A stretch of DNA of 64,000 bases, taken from contig OZ241383.1 in NCBI GenBank assembly GCA_965200775.1, positions 1,116,001 through 1,180,000 of the forward strand, given 5' to 3'. The position numbers and the translations under genes were made by a program. Of this stretch, positions 1 to 7,723 are shown in pieces. Under the pieces are notes generated by a model. The model ran no database searches, was not told where the DNA came from, and saw only the letters and a list, made by a program, of their open reading frames with translations. The DNA is from Poriferisocius sp965200775 (lineage in GTDB: Bacteria > Actinomycetota > Acidimicrobiia > Acidimicrobiales > Bin134). Positions within the stretch are counted from its first letter, which is position 1. Each line of letters opens with the position of its first letter.

Positions 1-935
1 GCGAGTACGACGCTCTTCCCGAGATCGGGCACGCCTGCGGCCACAATGTGATCGCCGCCGCCGGGCTGGGCGCGGGGCTGGCCGCCGCTTCAGTGGCAGA
101 GGAGCTGGGAGGCCGGGTCAGCATCATCGGCACCCCGGCAGAAGAGGGTGGTGGGGGCAAGTGCTTCATGCTCGAACGAGGCGCTTTCGACGGGATCAGC
201 GCCGCCATGATGGTCCACCCCGCCAACCACGAGCTCTCCCGGATGAACGCAATCGCGGTGGAGCAGATCGAGGCCACCTACACCGGCCGGTCGGCGCATG
301 CTGCCGCCTCGCCCCACCTGGGCCGCAACGCCCTCGACGGGGCGGTGCTGGGCTACGTGAACGTGGCTGCTCTCCGCCAGCACATCCGGCCCGACGAGCG
401 GATTCACGGGATATTCACCCGCTCGGGGGACAAGCCCAACATCGTCCCCCACGAAGCTGCCGCCGAGTGGTATGTCCGCTCCCCGAAGCTCGACAGTCTC
501 AACGACCTCCGGGAGCGGGTGATGGCCTGCCTTGAGGCCGGTGCCCAAGCCGCAGGGGTGGAAATCGAGTGCCGCCGCAAGGCGCCGATCTATGCCGACA
601 TGATCGACAACCGGGTGATGCTCGACTTCTACACCGAAAACGCCGCCTCGATGGGGCGGACGGTTGACGAGCCGCTGGCCAGCTCGGCGGTGGTCGGGAG
701 CACCGACATGGGCAACGTCAGCTACGCCGTTCCGTCGATCCACCCCATAATCAAGGTTGCGCCCCCTGATGTGGCCATCCACACTCCGGCGTTCGCGCAC
801 CACGCCAAGTCGCCCAGCGGCGATCAGGCCGTGCTGGACGGGGCGAAGATGCTGGCCATGACCGTTGTCGATCTGTGGTTGAACCTCGATGCCCTGGGCC
901 GGGCGGCCGGTGAGCTGGCCCACGCCCGGGCTTGA
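1..935 (+). CDS. M20-family amidohydrolase/aminoacylase, 5' end outside the window
   Basis: Metal-dependent hydrolase of the M20 peptidase/amidohydrolase family (amidohydrolases, aminoacylases, AbgB-like), which cleave N-acyl or amide bonds. The reading frame is open to base 3 and begins with EYDALPEIGHACGHN, the family's metal-site block with the HACGHN motif, so the true start lies upstream and the GTG at 48 is internal. A second block, GTPAEEGGGGK, carries the metal-ligating and catalytic glutamates. A dimerisation-type insert follows (from about SAHAAASPHLGRNALDGAV), then the C-terminal metal half with GSTDMGNVSY. About 310 residues are visible out of the usual 380-430. Substrate cannot be told. 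The family call is secure, the role is not. Confidence 0.9.
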   Translation, partial: EYDALPEIGHACGHNVIAAAGLGAGLAAASVAEELGGRVSIIGTPAEEGGGGKCFMLERGAFDGISAAMMVHPANHELSRMNAIAVEQIEATYTGRSAHAAASPHLGRNALDGAVLGYVNVAALRQHIRPDERIHGIFTRSGDKPNIVPHEAAAEWYVRSPKLDSLNDLRERVMACLEAGAQAAGVEIECRRKAPIYADMIDNRVMLDFYTENAASMGRTVDEPLASSAVVGSTDMGNVSYAVPSIHPIIKVAPPDVAIHTPAFAHHAKSPSGDQAVLDGAKMLAMTVVDLWLNLDALGRAAGELAHARA

Positions 936-1028
936 GAGCTTGACTTCTGCTGCCGTGCAGGGCCCTACGGTGTACCCCATGCTCCCCGGTTTCGTGGTGA
1001 GCTTGATTTCCGAGGCCGCTGGTACGAA

Positions 1029-2648
1029 GTGATGAATCAGTACGTCGCCGAGGAGTTCACCTCCGAGGAAGCCGACATCCTCCGGCGCTACTTCACCAAC
1101 CTCGACCTGCCTGTTTTCGCCCTGGTGAATCTGCCCGAGGTGGTCAAGGGGGCCTTGTTCGCCCGCTACAGCCGGTCGGCCAAGTCGCTGCGGCGGCTGT
1201 TCCTGGACGAGTTCGTCGGCGAGCTCGACATAAGCGGCGACGCCACCATCGACGCAACCGTGGGCCTGAAGCGGGCCCGAGAGCTGTACGACCGGGTTTT
1301 CTTCGAGTACGGGGACGACTCGGTGGCCCAGTTGGGCGGGGTACACCTGGCCTGCGAACAGGCCTCCAACATCTTGACCAAGGTGCTGGAGTGGGGTCGG
1401 CTTATGTCGTACCTGGAGCAATCCACCCGCTACATCGATTACATGGCCAGGATCAGCGGACGTTTCCGCTACTACCGCGACCCGATGGTGGGGGAGTCGC
1501 CCCTGGGAGGCCGTTTCGTGGGCGACATGGATCGGATGTTCGAGACCTACGGTCAACTGCTGCCCACCATGACCGACTTCTACCGCCAACACACCCCCAA
1601 GGATCCCGCCACCTCGGACTTCGCCTACCGCCAAGCGGTTTTGGCCAAGGCGCTGGACTCGGTTCGGGGGGTGCTGCCTGCCGCCACCGTCTCCAACGTG
1701 GGCATCTACGGCACGGGCCAGTCCTACGAGTTACTGCTATTGCGGATGCGAGCGCACCAGCTCCCCGAGGTCCAAACCTACGCCGAACTGATGCTGACCG
1801 AGCTGCGCAAGGTGATTCCCTCGTTCCTGAGGCGGGTGGACCTGGAAGACCGGGGGGTGGTGTGGACCCGCTACCTGGGCGACATTGGCGAAGCAATGGA
1901 GAACGTGGTCGGTCACGTGGTACCGACCGGGACGTCGGCCAACGAAGCCCCCACCGTTCGACTGGTCGATTTCGATCCCGAGGCCGAGGTGAAGATGGTG
2001 GCCTCCATGCTCTATCCCTACACCCACCTGCCCGAGGATCAGTTGGAGCGGCAGGTCCGGGCCATGGGGGTGGAGGACCGTCTGTCCATCATGCGGGCTT
2101 ACGTGGGAGAGCGGACCAACCGCCGCCACAAGCCGGGCCGGGCTCTCGAGCGGCCGTACTACCGCTTCGACATTCTGGCCGACTACGGGGCGTTCCGTGA
2201 TCTGCAACGCCACCGGATGCTGACACTGGAATGGCAGAAACTCAGCCCCCGGCACGGATTCACCCGTCCCGAGTCGATTGACGCCGCTGGGTGTACCGAG
2301 GTGTTCGACGAGGTCATGGAACGGTCATCGGACCTCTACTACCTCTTGGCCGGCGACTTCCCCGACCAGGCATCCTACGCCGTTTGTTTTGCCTACAAAG
2401 TGCGGTTCGCCATGAGCCTGAACGCCCGCTCGGCCATGCATCTCATTGAGCTTCGCACCACTCCTCAGGGTCACTCGGTGTACCGGGGGGTCGGGCAGGA
2501 GATGTGGCAGCTCATCCGAGATGAGGCCGGGCATGCGGTGATTGCGGAGATGATGAAGTTCGTCGATTTGAGCGAGGAACCCGCTTTGGGTCGTCTCGGC
2601 GCCGAGCATCAGGCCGAGCAAAGACGCCAGGCTCGGGAGCAGGCTTAG
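1029..2648 (+). CDS. Double-length ThyX-like flavin-dependent thymidylate synthase homologue
   Basis: 539 residues, about twice the length of classical ThyX, with two ThyX-like halves. The first half has LMSYLEQSTRYIDY, resembling the Ser/Arg substrate loop. The second has LQRHRMLTLEWQKLSP, resembling the ThyX signature RHR-x2-S-x4-S-x-R. The first signature Ser is Thr here and the closing S-x-R is changed (LSPRHGF), so canonical dUMP methylation is not assured. ThyX uses methylene-tetrahydrofolate, NADPH and FAD to make dTMP. Large ThyX-like proteins of this kind are, to my knowledge, common in actinobacteria. Start is GTG 1029, directly followed by an ATG at 1032 that could serve instead. 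It stands alone, with 93 bp upstream and 131 bp downstream. Confidence 0.75.
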   Translation: MMNQYVAEEFTSEEADILRRYFTNLDLPVFALVNLPEVVKGALFARYSRSAKSLRRLFLDEFVGELDISGDATIDATVGLKRARELYDRVFFEYGDDSVAQLGGVHLACEQASNILTKVLEWGRLMSYLEQSTRYIDYMARISGRFRYYRDPMVGESPLGGRFVGDMDRMFETYGQLLPTMTDFYRQHTPKDPATSDFAYRQAVLAKALDSVRGVLPAATVSNVGIYGTGQSYELLLLRMRAHQLPEVQTYAELMLTELRKVIPSFLRRVDLEDRGVVWTRYLGDIGEAMENVVGHVVPTGTSANEAPTVRLVDFDPEAEVKMVASMLYPYTHLPEDQLERQVRAMGVEDRLSIMRAYVGERTNRRHKPGRALERPYYRFDILADYGAFRDLQRHRMLTLEWQKLSPRHGFTRPESIDAAGCTEVFDEVMERSSDLYYLLAGDFPDQASYAVCFAYKVRFAMSLNARSAMHLIELRTTPQGHSVYRGVGQEMWQLIRDEAGHAVIAEMMKFVDLSEEPALGRLGAEHQAEQRRQAREQA

Positions 2649-2735
2649 GTACCCGCCTGCCAATCCGGCCGAGTGTCCTGGGTGGTTTCGGAAAATGTTG
2701 GCGAAAGGTCCGCACATGACGGTGGTTTGGGTGTC

Positions 2736-2741
2736 TATTAT
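2736..2741 (+). promoter_or_regulatory. Possible -10 element for the acidic zinc-ribbon gene
   Basis: TATTAT differs from TATAAT at one base and lies 38 bp before the ATG at 2780, which would give a leader of about 32 nt that includes the ribosome site. No convincing -35 box sits 16-18 bp upstream, so this is only a candidate. Confidence 0.3.
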
Positions 2742-2779
2742 CCCCGCGACCGGATAACGAACAGAAGGACCAGGGGAGC

Positions 2780-3262
2780 ATGACAGACCCTGACGAACAT
2801 GAGGACATCCCCTTCGACGAAATGGAAGACGGCGACGGGGAAGGTCTCGACGACGACCTGGACGACGTGCTGGGGGACGACTCCGACGACGTGCTGGAGG
2901 ACGACTCCGACGACGTGCTTGACGACGAGGAGGACGAGGAGAACGAGGAGAACGGCAACGGTCCGAACCGAGGCCGGGCCATGTCGGATGACGAGGACGG
3001 CGACGGGGAGGACATCGACCCCGACAACGTGGAGGCCGATCTCGACACCATCTTGAAGGACCGCCTGGCAGCCGGCGAAGACGAGGACGAGGAAGTTCCC
3101 GACCCCGCACCCGAGACCACGGGTCAGGTGGCACCCAAGCGAGACAACGAGTGGACCTGCAAGGGATGCTTCTTGATCGTCAGCTCCAGCCAGTTCGGAT
3201 CCCGGGACAATCCCCGGTGCCCATCGGGGGAGGAACCCTGCCCATCACTGGCCCGGCTGTGA
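2780..3262 (+). CDS. Acidic protein with C-terminal zinc-ribbon-like end (DUF4193-like)
   Basis: 160 residues. The first 115 are extremely rich in Asp and Glu, built partly from a DDVLxDDS repeat. The last 40 contain EWTCKGCFLIVSSSQFG followed by RCPSG and a final Cys (C-x2-C ... C ... C), which looks like a zinc ribbon. This matches the architecture of DUF4193, a small actinobacterial family of unknown function with an acidic N-terminus and a TCxxCFL motif near the end; the match is by eye. A clear purine-rich ribosome site (AAGGACCAGGGGAGC) precedes the ATG. Cytoplasmic, no signal peptide. A role in RNA polymerase or ribosome binding would be a guess. Confidence 0.7.
   Translation: MTDPDEHEDIPFDEMEDGDGEGLDDDLDDVLGDDSDDVLEDDSDDVLDDEEDEENEENGNGPNRGRAMSDDEDGDGEDIDPDNVEADLDTILKDRLAAGEDEDEEVPDPAPETTGQVAPKRDNEWTCKGCFLIVSSSQFGSRDNPRCPSGEEPCPSLARL
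2861..2929 (+). repeat. 24-bp in-frame tandem repeat, about 2.9 copies
   Basis: Copies at 2861-2884, 2885-2908 and a shortened third at 2909-2929. They start GACGACGTGCT and encode DDVLGDDS, DDVLEDDS and DDVLDDE. The first two differ by one base. The repeat lengthens the acidic tract without breaking frame. Confidence 0.85.
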
Positions 3263-3291
3263 CCTACTTGGAACCCCAACCCGGTTGAGCG

Positions 3292-3813
3292 ATGGGGGAG
3301 CGGCGAGGGAGCGAGGCGGCCCGGGAAGCCGGATCGGAGGAGATCAACCGTGTAGCCGAGTTGGCACGCCAGGCCCGCAACGAGGCGTTGCAGTACCGGG
3401 GGGGAGAGCGCTGGTTGGTCACCGAGGCGGCCGCTGAGCCGCTGGAAGATCACCTGGCCCGGCTGCTGCCCGATCCTCAAGCGGTTCTGGTGGTGGGAAC
3501 CTGGGATGAGGTGGTGATGGGCTACGGGTGGGCCAGGATGCAGACCCGCCTGGACGGATCGTTGGTGGCCCGCGTCGAGGAGCTATTCGTTTGCCCAGAT
3601 GTCCGGTCCCTGGGGGTGGGGGAGTCGGTGTTCAACGCTCTGGCCGGGTGGGCTCGAGATAACGGAGCAGCGGCCATGGACTCGTTTGTGTTGCCCGGCC
3701 ATCGGGAGGCCAAGAACTTCTTCGAGACGTTCAAGATGACCGCCCACGCTCTGATCGTGCATACCCGCTTCGACGAAACGACTCCCGGCCTGTCCGGCAA
3801 AGACCAGGGATGA
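3292..3813 (+). CDS. GNAT-family N-acetyltransferase
   Basis: 173 residues. Acyl-CoA-dependent N-acetyltransferase of unknown acceptor. The core shows a beta-strand VEELFVCPDVRSLGVGESVF, where RSLGVG is the acetyl-CoA pyrophosphate loop (R/Q-x2-G-x-G/A), then the helix FNALAGWARDNG and the final strand/helix with HREAKNFFETFKM, typical of the GNAT C-terminus. An N-terminal helix of about 35 residues precedes the domain. ATG 3292 is 29 bp after the previous stop; no strong ribosome site is seen. A Nudix gene follows 44 bp later on the same strand, so the two may be co-transcribed. Confidence 0.8.
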   Translation: MGERRGSEAAREAGSEEINRVAELARQARNEALQYRGGERWLVTEAAAEPLEDHLARLLPDPQAVLVVGTWDEVVMGYGWARMQTRLDGSLVARVEELFVCPDVRSLGVGESVFNALAGWARDNGAAAMDSFVLPGHREAKNFFETFKMTAHALIVHTRFDETTPGLSGKDQG

Positions 3814-3857
3814 CGACAACCACAAAAGCCAATACGGCCCACGGGTGACGGCAGGCA

Positions 3858-4259
3858 ATGACGAATAGTCCTGAGCTGTGTGTCGGGGCGGTGGTGGTGC
3901 GGGATGGGTCGATCCTTCTCATCCGCCGGGGCACCCCGCCGGGGGAGGGGCTGTGGTCGGTTCCCGGAGGGCGGGTTCAGCGAGGCGAAACCATGGCCCA
4001 GGCTGTGGTGCGGGAGCTGGAGGAGGAGGCCGGCCTGTTCGGGGAAGCAGGGGCGGCAATCGGTTGGACAGAGCACATTGGCCGTCGTCGCCATTACGTG
4101 ATTATGGACTTTTGGGTTTCGGTTGCGCCTGACGCGGTGGCAACCGCAGGTTCGGACGCCGCCGACGTGGCGTGGGTGGCTATCGGCGAGTTGGGCCAGT
4201 GGGAGCTGGTTGACGGCCTACAGCGATTCCTGATCGATCACGGGGTTACCCCCGGCTGA
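3858..4259 (+). CDS. Nudix hydrolase
   Basis: 133 residues, a single-domain Nudix protein that hydrolyses a nucleoside diphosphate linked to another moiety. The Nudix box is complete: G38-x5-E44-x7-R52-E-L-x-E-E-x-G-L60, including the Mg2+-binding REL-EEE core. The flanking strands (CVGAVVVRDGSILLIRRG before, HYVIMDFWVSV after) fit the family. Downstream text (AADVAWVAIGELG) resembles ADP-ribose pyrophosphatase/MutT types but does not fix the substrate. It converges on the next minus-strand gene with only 2 bp between stops. Confidence 0.88.
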   Translation: MTNSPELCVGAVVVRDGSILLIRRGTPPGEGLWSVPGGRVQRGETMAQAVVRELEEEAGLFGEAGAAIGWTEHIGRRRHYVIMDFWVSVAPDAVATAGSDAADVAWVAIGELGQWELVDGLQRFLIDHGVTPG

Positions 4260-4261
4260 TC

Positions 4262-5656
4262 TCAGCGCCGGCCGGGGTTCCTGCGGCCCCGTTTGGGTGG
4301 GGGAGCAGGTTCCACACCGAACATCGCAGCAATGTGGGGCACCCGCTCGGACAGCTTCTTGACCTCGGCCAGCAGCTCTGCGTCGGGCTTCTCCGGGATT
4401 CCCACCGGTTGAACGGTCCGGCGCACCGGTGAGAAGGCAACCGCTCCCAGCACTGTTGTCCATCGCTTGGACGGGGTGTCGCTCGTCAACGCTGCGCTGG
4501 CCGCCTCGGTCAACCGGGTGACCATGTCCTGGGGGAGAGGCACTCCGGCCTTCGGGGGACGGGAGGAGAGCCGCAGGGCCCGGACCATCCGCCCGTCAGC
4601 CAGGGTGGCAGCTACTTCGGCCAGCCACTCGGAATGCTCCCGTTCCACACGCTGAGTGAGCTTGGTTCGCAACTCGTCGGCCAGCGCCTTGGCTTCGTCG
4701 TCGACCGCTCCCGCCTCGGCTGCTACCACCACCGACCGGAGGTCCCGAAGGTCGACCTCGTCAATGCCGGCCAAAGCAGCCTCGGCCCGATCACGCCACT
4801 CGGCGGCCCGAATCCTGGGCAGTAGCTTGCGGGCCGCCGCCAGGAAATCATCGGGAGACTCCGATTCTTGACCCTTGGGCTTGGTCGACTTCGAAGAGGA
4901 CTCCTTTGGCTCTGACTCCGCCTTGGCTGCTTCCGTCTTTGACTCGGCGGGCACGGCGGTCTCAGTGGTCTCAGCATCGGCCTTGGCTGCCTCCGTCTTT
5001 GACTCGGCGGTCTCGGCAGTCTCAGTGGTCTCAGCATCGGCCTTGGCTGGCACGGCGGTCTCAGCAGTCTCAGCATCAGTCTGGGCCTCTTTGGGGGCCG
5101 GCTTTGCTTTGTCGCGGGCCTTCCTGCGTTGCTCCCGCAGGGTCTGCTCCACCGAATCGGTCCCCGCCAGCACCACCTTCTCGGCCACGGGCCTTTGATC
5201 CTCGGGCAAGCTGTCGATCAGGGCCTGGCGGTGGGTCCTCCTCGGCCTAAGTCTCTTGGCCTTGGGCCGGTCGTCCTCGCGGCGAGGCTCAGGGCGCGAA
5301 CGCTCCTTGCGGCCGTCGCGCTCCCGGCGTTCTCTGCCTCCCCTGGGCCGGTCATCATCCCGATTCCGGCGGTTGGATACCAGGCGAGTGGTGACAAGCG
5401 GCTGGTCTCGCCCCGAACCCATGATCTCCAGCGTCTCGGGCATGGGACGCTTCTTCTTGGTGGCGAACACCTCGAGGATCTCGATGCCGTCCATGTGGAA
5501 CTCGGCCTCGACCGAGAGCTTGTCACCCTCGTTTATCGGGAAGGAAGCCAGGTCACCTGCCAGTTCGCCCTTGGGCTCCCGGGCTCCAGCCGCTCTCCAT
5601 GTCCACGAGCCGTCAGCCCGTTTGCTGGTTAGCTCTATCTCAATCCTCTGGGACAC
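4262..5656 (-). CDS. Unrecognised repeat-containing basic/acidic protein
   Basis: 464 residues from a GTG start; I do not recognise a family. Residues 1-80 form a globular-looking, strand-rich part (RIEIELTSKRADGSWTWRAA ... GDKLSVEAEFHMDGIEILEV). Residues about 90-185 are strongly basic (Arg/Lys/Asp-rich, e.g. RGGRERRERDGRKERSR). A low-complexity Ala/Glu/Thr/Lys tract with KADAETTETA repeats follows, then a helical C-terminal part with many Ala/Glu/Leu that may be alpha-helical repeats. Highly basic ending GRRNPGRR. No signal peptide. A nucleic-acid-binding role is possible from charge alone but unproven. Confidence 0.6.
   Translation of the reverse strand: MSQRIEIELTSKRADGSWTWRAAGAREPKGELAGDLASFPINEGDKLSVEAEFHMDGIEILEVFATKKKRPMPETLEIMGSGRDQPLVTTRLVSNRRNRDDDRPRGGRERRERDGRKERSRPEPRREDDRPKAKRLRPRRTHRQALIDSLPEDQRPVAEKVVLAGTDSVEQTLREQRRKARDKAKPAPKEAQTDAETAETAVPAKADAETTETAETAESKTEAAKADAETTETAVPAESKTEAAKAESEPKESSSKSTKPKGQESESPDDFLAAARKLLPRIRAAEWRDRAEAALAGIDEVDLRDLRSVVVAAEAGAVDDEAKALADELRTKLTQRVEREHSEWLAEVAATLADGRMVRALRLSSRPPKAGVPLPQDMVTRLTEAASAALTSDTPSKRWTTVLGAVAFSPVRRTVQPVGIPEKPDAELLAEVKKLSERVPHIAAMFGVEPAPPPKRGRRNPGRR
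4921..5081 (-). repeat. 60-bp coding tandem repeat, 2.6 copies
   Basis: Perfect 60-bp period: 4921-4980 and 4981-5040 differ at a handful of bases, and 5041-5081 is a third copy lacking about 19 bp. On the plus strand each begins CCTTGGCTG and the full copies end CTCAGCATCGG. In the minus-strand protein they give the KADAETTETA...ESKTEAA repeats. Confidence 0.88.
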
Positions 5657-5720
5657 CGGCGGTCACGCTACCGCATCGGTATCCGAGGGCAGAACTCCCC
5701 ATCGGATTGAGCAGACCGCA

Positions 5721-6157
5721 TCAATCCCCGGAGGAAGAACGGAGCAGACGGATGCCGGCAGAGACGAATAGCGGGGGACAGATGATGTCGATCAAGGTCC
5801 ACAGCGTGCCACTGTCCCCTTCGGTGAACAGGACCCTGATCGAATTGGACAGAATGCCCAGGCCCATGGCCACCGCGATATAGAAGGTCACGTTGGCCTC
5901 GAAGTAGTCGCGGGTTACCCCGCCACCGTTGCCGACGCCCAACTTGCGTTGGAAAGAGGTAACCGCAACCACAACCACGGCTACCACCATGAGAACGTCG
6001 AGGACCTTCCAGACCGTGGTGGCCGTATCACCCCCTCGGCGTCATAAGCAGCCACCGCCACATAGTGGACCGCCACCGCCAGCCCAACCAGGATGACGAA
6101 CCAGCCCTTTACGCGCATGATTTGGGGATTGGTCGAGAGCTTCATCATTGCTTCCAT
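5721..6157 (-). pseudogene. Small multi-pass membrane protein with apparent frameshift
   Basis: An ATG at 6157 with a good ribosome site (AGAAGGGG) opens a frame encoding MEAMMKLSTN... and the hydrophobic segment GWFVILVGLAVAVHYVAVAA. It runs out of frame just after YDAEG. A second frame then continues with TATTVWKVLDVLMVVAVVVV and two further hydrophobic segments to the stop at 5721. Adding one base to the C5 run at 6031-6035 (G5 on the coding strand) joins both frames into about 145 residues with three or four membrane segments. Either the gene is frameshifted or the run is mis-assembled. It is last in the tad-like operon; no function is known. Confidence 0.65.
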
Positions 6158-6221
6158 GATGACCCCTTCTATTGTCGGTTGAGGGTTAATCTATAACCGG
6201 CAGGAGCCACTGGACAGGACC

Positions 6222-6593
6222 TCAACACGGCGGGATCACCGAAACCGCCGGCCGTGCCAGCCCGCTTAGATCGGACACGAATTGTCCCGAGGCAGGGGTA
6301 AGCCCGCGCAGCACTCGCGGGTTCCAGGCCAGCTCCCCTTGTACCTCGAGAATCACGGCGTCCGACTGGGTATGGAGGCAGCCGGTCAACACGGTGCCGT
6401 TGTTATCGGTGGTGTTGATGGTGTTCAGGTCGCAACCGGTGCTGCCGCAGGTTTCCAGGAACGCGGCCGTAGCTCTCTCGGCCCGGTCGGCGGCCAGGTT
6501 GCGGTTGGTCAGCAGGTCGCCATGATCGCCCAACGCTCCGGTGGCAAAGGCCATGGCCATTCCCAACGACAACAAGACGACAACGGTATGCAC
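6222..6593 (-). CDS. TadG/Rv3654c-like secreted pilus-associated protein
   Basis: 123 residues. I place the start at GTG 6593, five bases after the stop of the upstream TadE-like gene; upstream codons of this frame overlap that gene and are probably not translated. N-terminal hydrophobic stretch (VVVLLSLGMAMAFATGAL) followed by LAADRAERATAAFLETCG, the kind of TM-plus-helix start found in TadE/TadG-like pseudopilins. Four cysteines follow. Position in the operon after CpaF/TadB/TadC fits a minor pilin or assembly factor. Family assignment rests on architecture and context rather than a diagnostic motif. Confidence 0.6.
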   Translation of the reverse strand: MHTVVVLLSLGMAMAFATGALGDHGDLLTNRNLAADRAERATAAFLETCGSTGCDLNTINTTDNNGTVLTGCLHTQSDAVILEVQGELAWNPRVLRGLTPASGQFVSDLSGLARPAVSVIPPC

Positions 6594-6598
6594 GGTGA

Positions 6599-7015
6599 TC
6601 AGCCGACAGTCCTGATGGTTGCGGCTACTACACGGTCGGTGGCCAGCAGGCTGCTCAGCTCCACCGGGCAACTCACCAACACGGCTACCGAAGGGGAGGT
6701 TGGCCCACCGGGTAGGCGGGGTTGGGAGAACAGGCCCACCCGGAAAGCAGGGTCGGTCTGGTTGCACACCCCGGCTGTGGCCCCCAACCCCGACTGTTCC
6801 ACAGTGGCGACCGCCTCATCCCACCGGCTCCGGTCCTGCGGGTTGGAGTTGGGCGAGCCGGGGTCCGCCAGTGTGCCGACCGCGTAGTCGCCCGCCGCCT
6901 CCGTGAACACAGCTGCCCGGTACTCCGCCGCTCCCAGGGTGCCCGCGGCGTCGAGTACCCCGATGCCCAGCACAAGCACCGGCAGGATCAACAAGAAGGC
7001 GATGGTATCGCTCAC
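6599..7015 (-). CDS. TadE-like minor pilin
   Basis: 138 residues from GTG 7015, with GGAG about 9 bp upstream. N-terminal TM segment TIAFLLILPVLVLGIGVLDAAG, then EYRAAVFTEAAGDYAVG, as in TadE-like proteins where a TM helix is followed by an amphipathic helix. Two cysteines lie in the extracellular part. TadE proteins are minor pseudopilins needed for Flp pilus assembly. Separated from the gene before by 19 bp and from the one after by 5 bp, so it is operonic. Confidence 0.65.
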   Translation of the reverse strand: MSDTIAFLLILPVLVLGIGVLDAAGTLGAAEYRAAVFTEAAGDYAVGTLADPGSPNSNPQDRSRWDEAVATVEQSGLGATAGVCNQTDPAFRVGLFSQPRLPGGPTSPSVAVLVSCPVELSSLLATDRVVAATIRTVG

Positions 7016-7034
7016 GGGTGCTGCTCCGGATACC

Positions 7035-7421
7035 TCAGCATGATCCGGGAACGCTCAACCCAACGGCGCGGTCCACCGACCGACAGGCGATTGCGGTGGC
7101 GGTCAACCCGCTGATGCGAGTGCCCAGAGGGGCAACCGTCACCTCGGCTATGAGGTTGCAGGCCTCGGCGTGCAGTTCCACCGCCACCGGCTGCACGGCG
7201 AGATCCTCGACCTGGGAGGCCGCCACACGGGCTGCGACCGTGGCTGATCGCTCCGGCGGCGAGTCTTCGCACTGCCATCCGTCGGTCTCGGCAGCGTGGG
7301 CCGCCGCCGATGCTGCCGCCTGAGCTACATCGTTGGCCGAGAGCCGGGCGACATAGCGGGCGTACAACCCTGCCAGGGTGGCCATCAGGAGCATGAGCAG
7401 CACCACCAGAGCCGAGACCAT
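7035..7421 (-). CDS. TadE/TadG-like pilus protein
   Basis: 128 residues. Begins with one TM segment (MVSALVVLLMLLMATLAGLY) and continues with a long Ala-rich helix (SANDVAQAAASAAAHAAET), which is typical of TadE/TadG-like proteins. The later part holds three cysteines and strands (CNLIAEVTVAPLG). ATG 7421 is the start because the frame is closed by a TGA just upstream. It sits between the pilin-like gene and the second TadE-like gene. Confidence 0.62.
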   Translation of the reverse strand: MVSALVVLLMLLMATLAGLYARYVARLSANDVAQAAASAAAHAAETDGWQCEDSPPERSATVAARVAASQVEDLAVQPVAVELHAEACNLIAEVTVAPLGTRISGLTATAIACRSVDRAVGLSVPGSC

Positions 7422-7475
7422 TGAGGATCAGGCTCCGAAGAATGCGAACACCAGGGGAGGGGTCATCGCCAACCA

Positions 7476-7676
7476 CTATGAACAGGACTTGCCCGATGAG
7501 TCCCATGTGCCACCCACTGCGTCGCACAACTCCTCGGAGGTGATGCGGGACATCTCGATGTTGTCCCCGCTTTCCGGGGCGTTGGAGCTGAGCTGGGCAT
7601 ACACGATGGTGGCCACGATCGCCGCGGCGGCTATGCCGACCACGATCAGGATCATCTGGACTATGGCTGATTGCAT
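7476..7676 (-). CDS. Small pilin-like protein (probable Flp-type structural subunit)
   Basis: 66 residues with a very strong ribosome site (AGGAGGA, 7 bp before the ATG), which suits an abundant product. Residues 4-28 are a single hydrophobic helix (IVQMILIVVGIAAAAIVATI), followed by a short polar tail with two cysteines (LCDAVGG...SCS) that could form a disulphide. Size, one TM helix and position right after TadC fit a Flp-type pilin, but there is no clear prepilin cleavage Gly before the helix, so it could be another small membrane component. Confidence 0.62.
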   Translation of the reverse strand: MQSAIVQMILIVVGIAAAAIVATIVYAQLSSNAPESGDNIEMSRITSEELCDAVGGTWDSSGKSCS

Positions 7677-7723
7677 GATTGGTTCCTCCTGGGAAGTGGG
7701 GCCGGCGCGGTTTCCGGCATTGG

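Noticed and set aside
940..971. TTGACT ... TACGGT promoter-like pair upstream of the ThyX-like gene
   Set aside because: The spacer is 20 bp, too long for a normal sigma-70 type promoter.
90..1634. Long open frame on the minus strand opposite the amidohydrolase and ThyX-like gene
   Set aside because: It is antisense to two genes with clear motifs, lacks any family signature, and long antisense frames are expected at this GC content. The same holds for the minus frame at 54342-56420 and the plus frame at 24193-26049.
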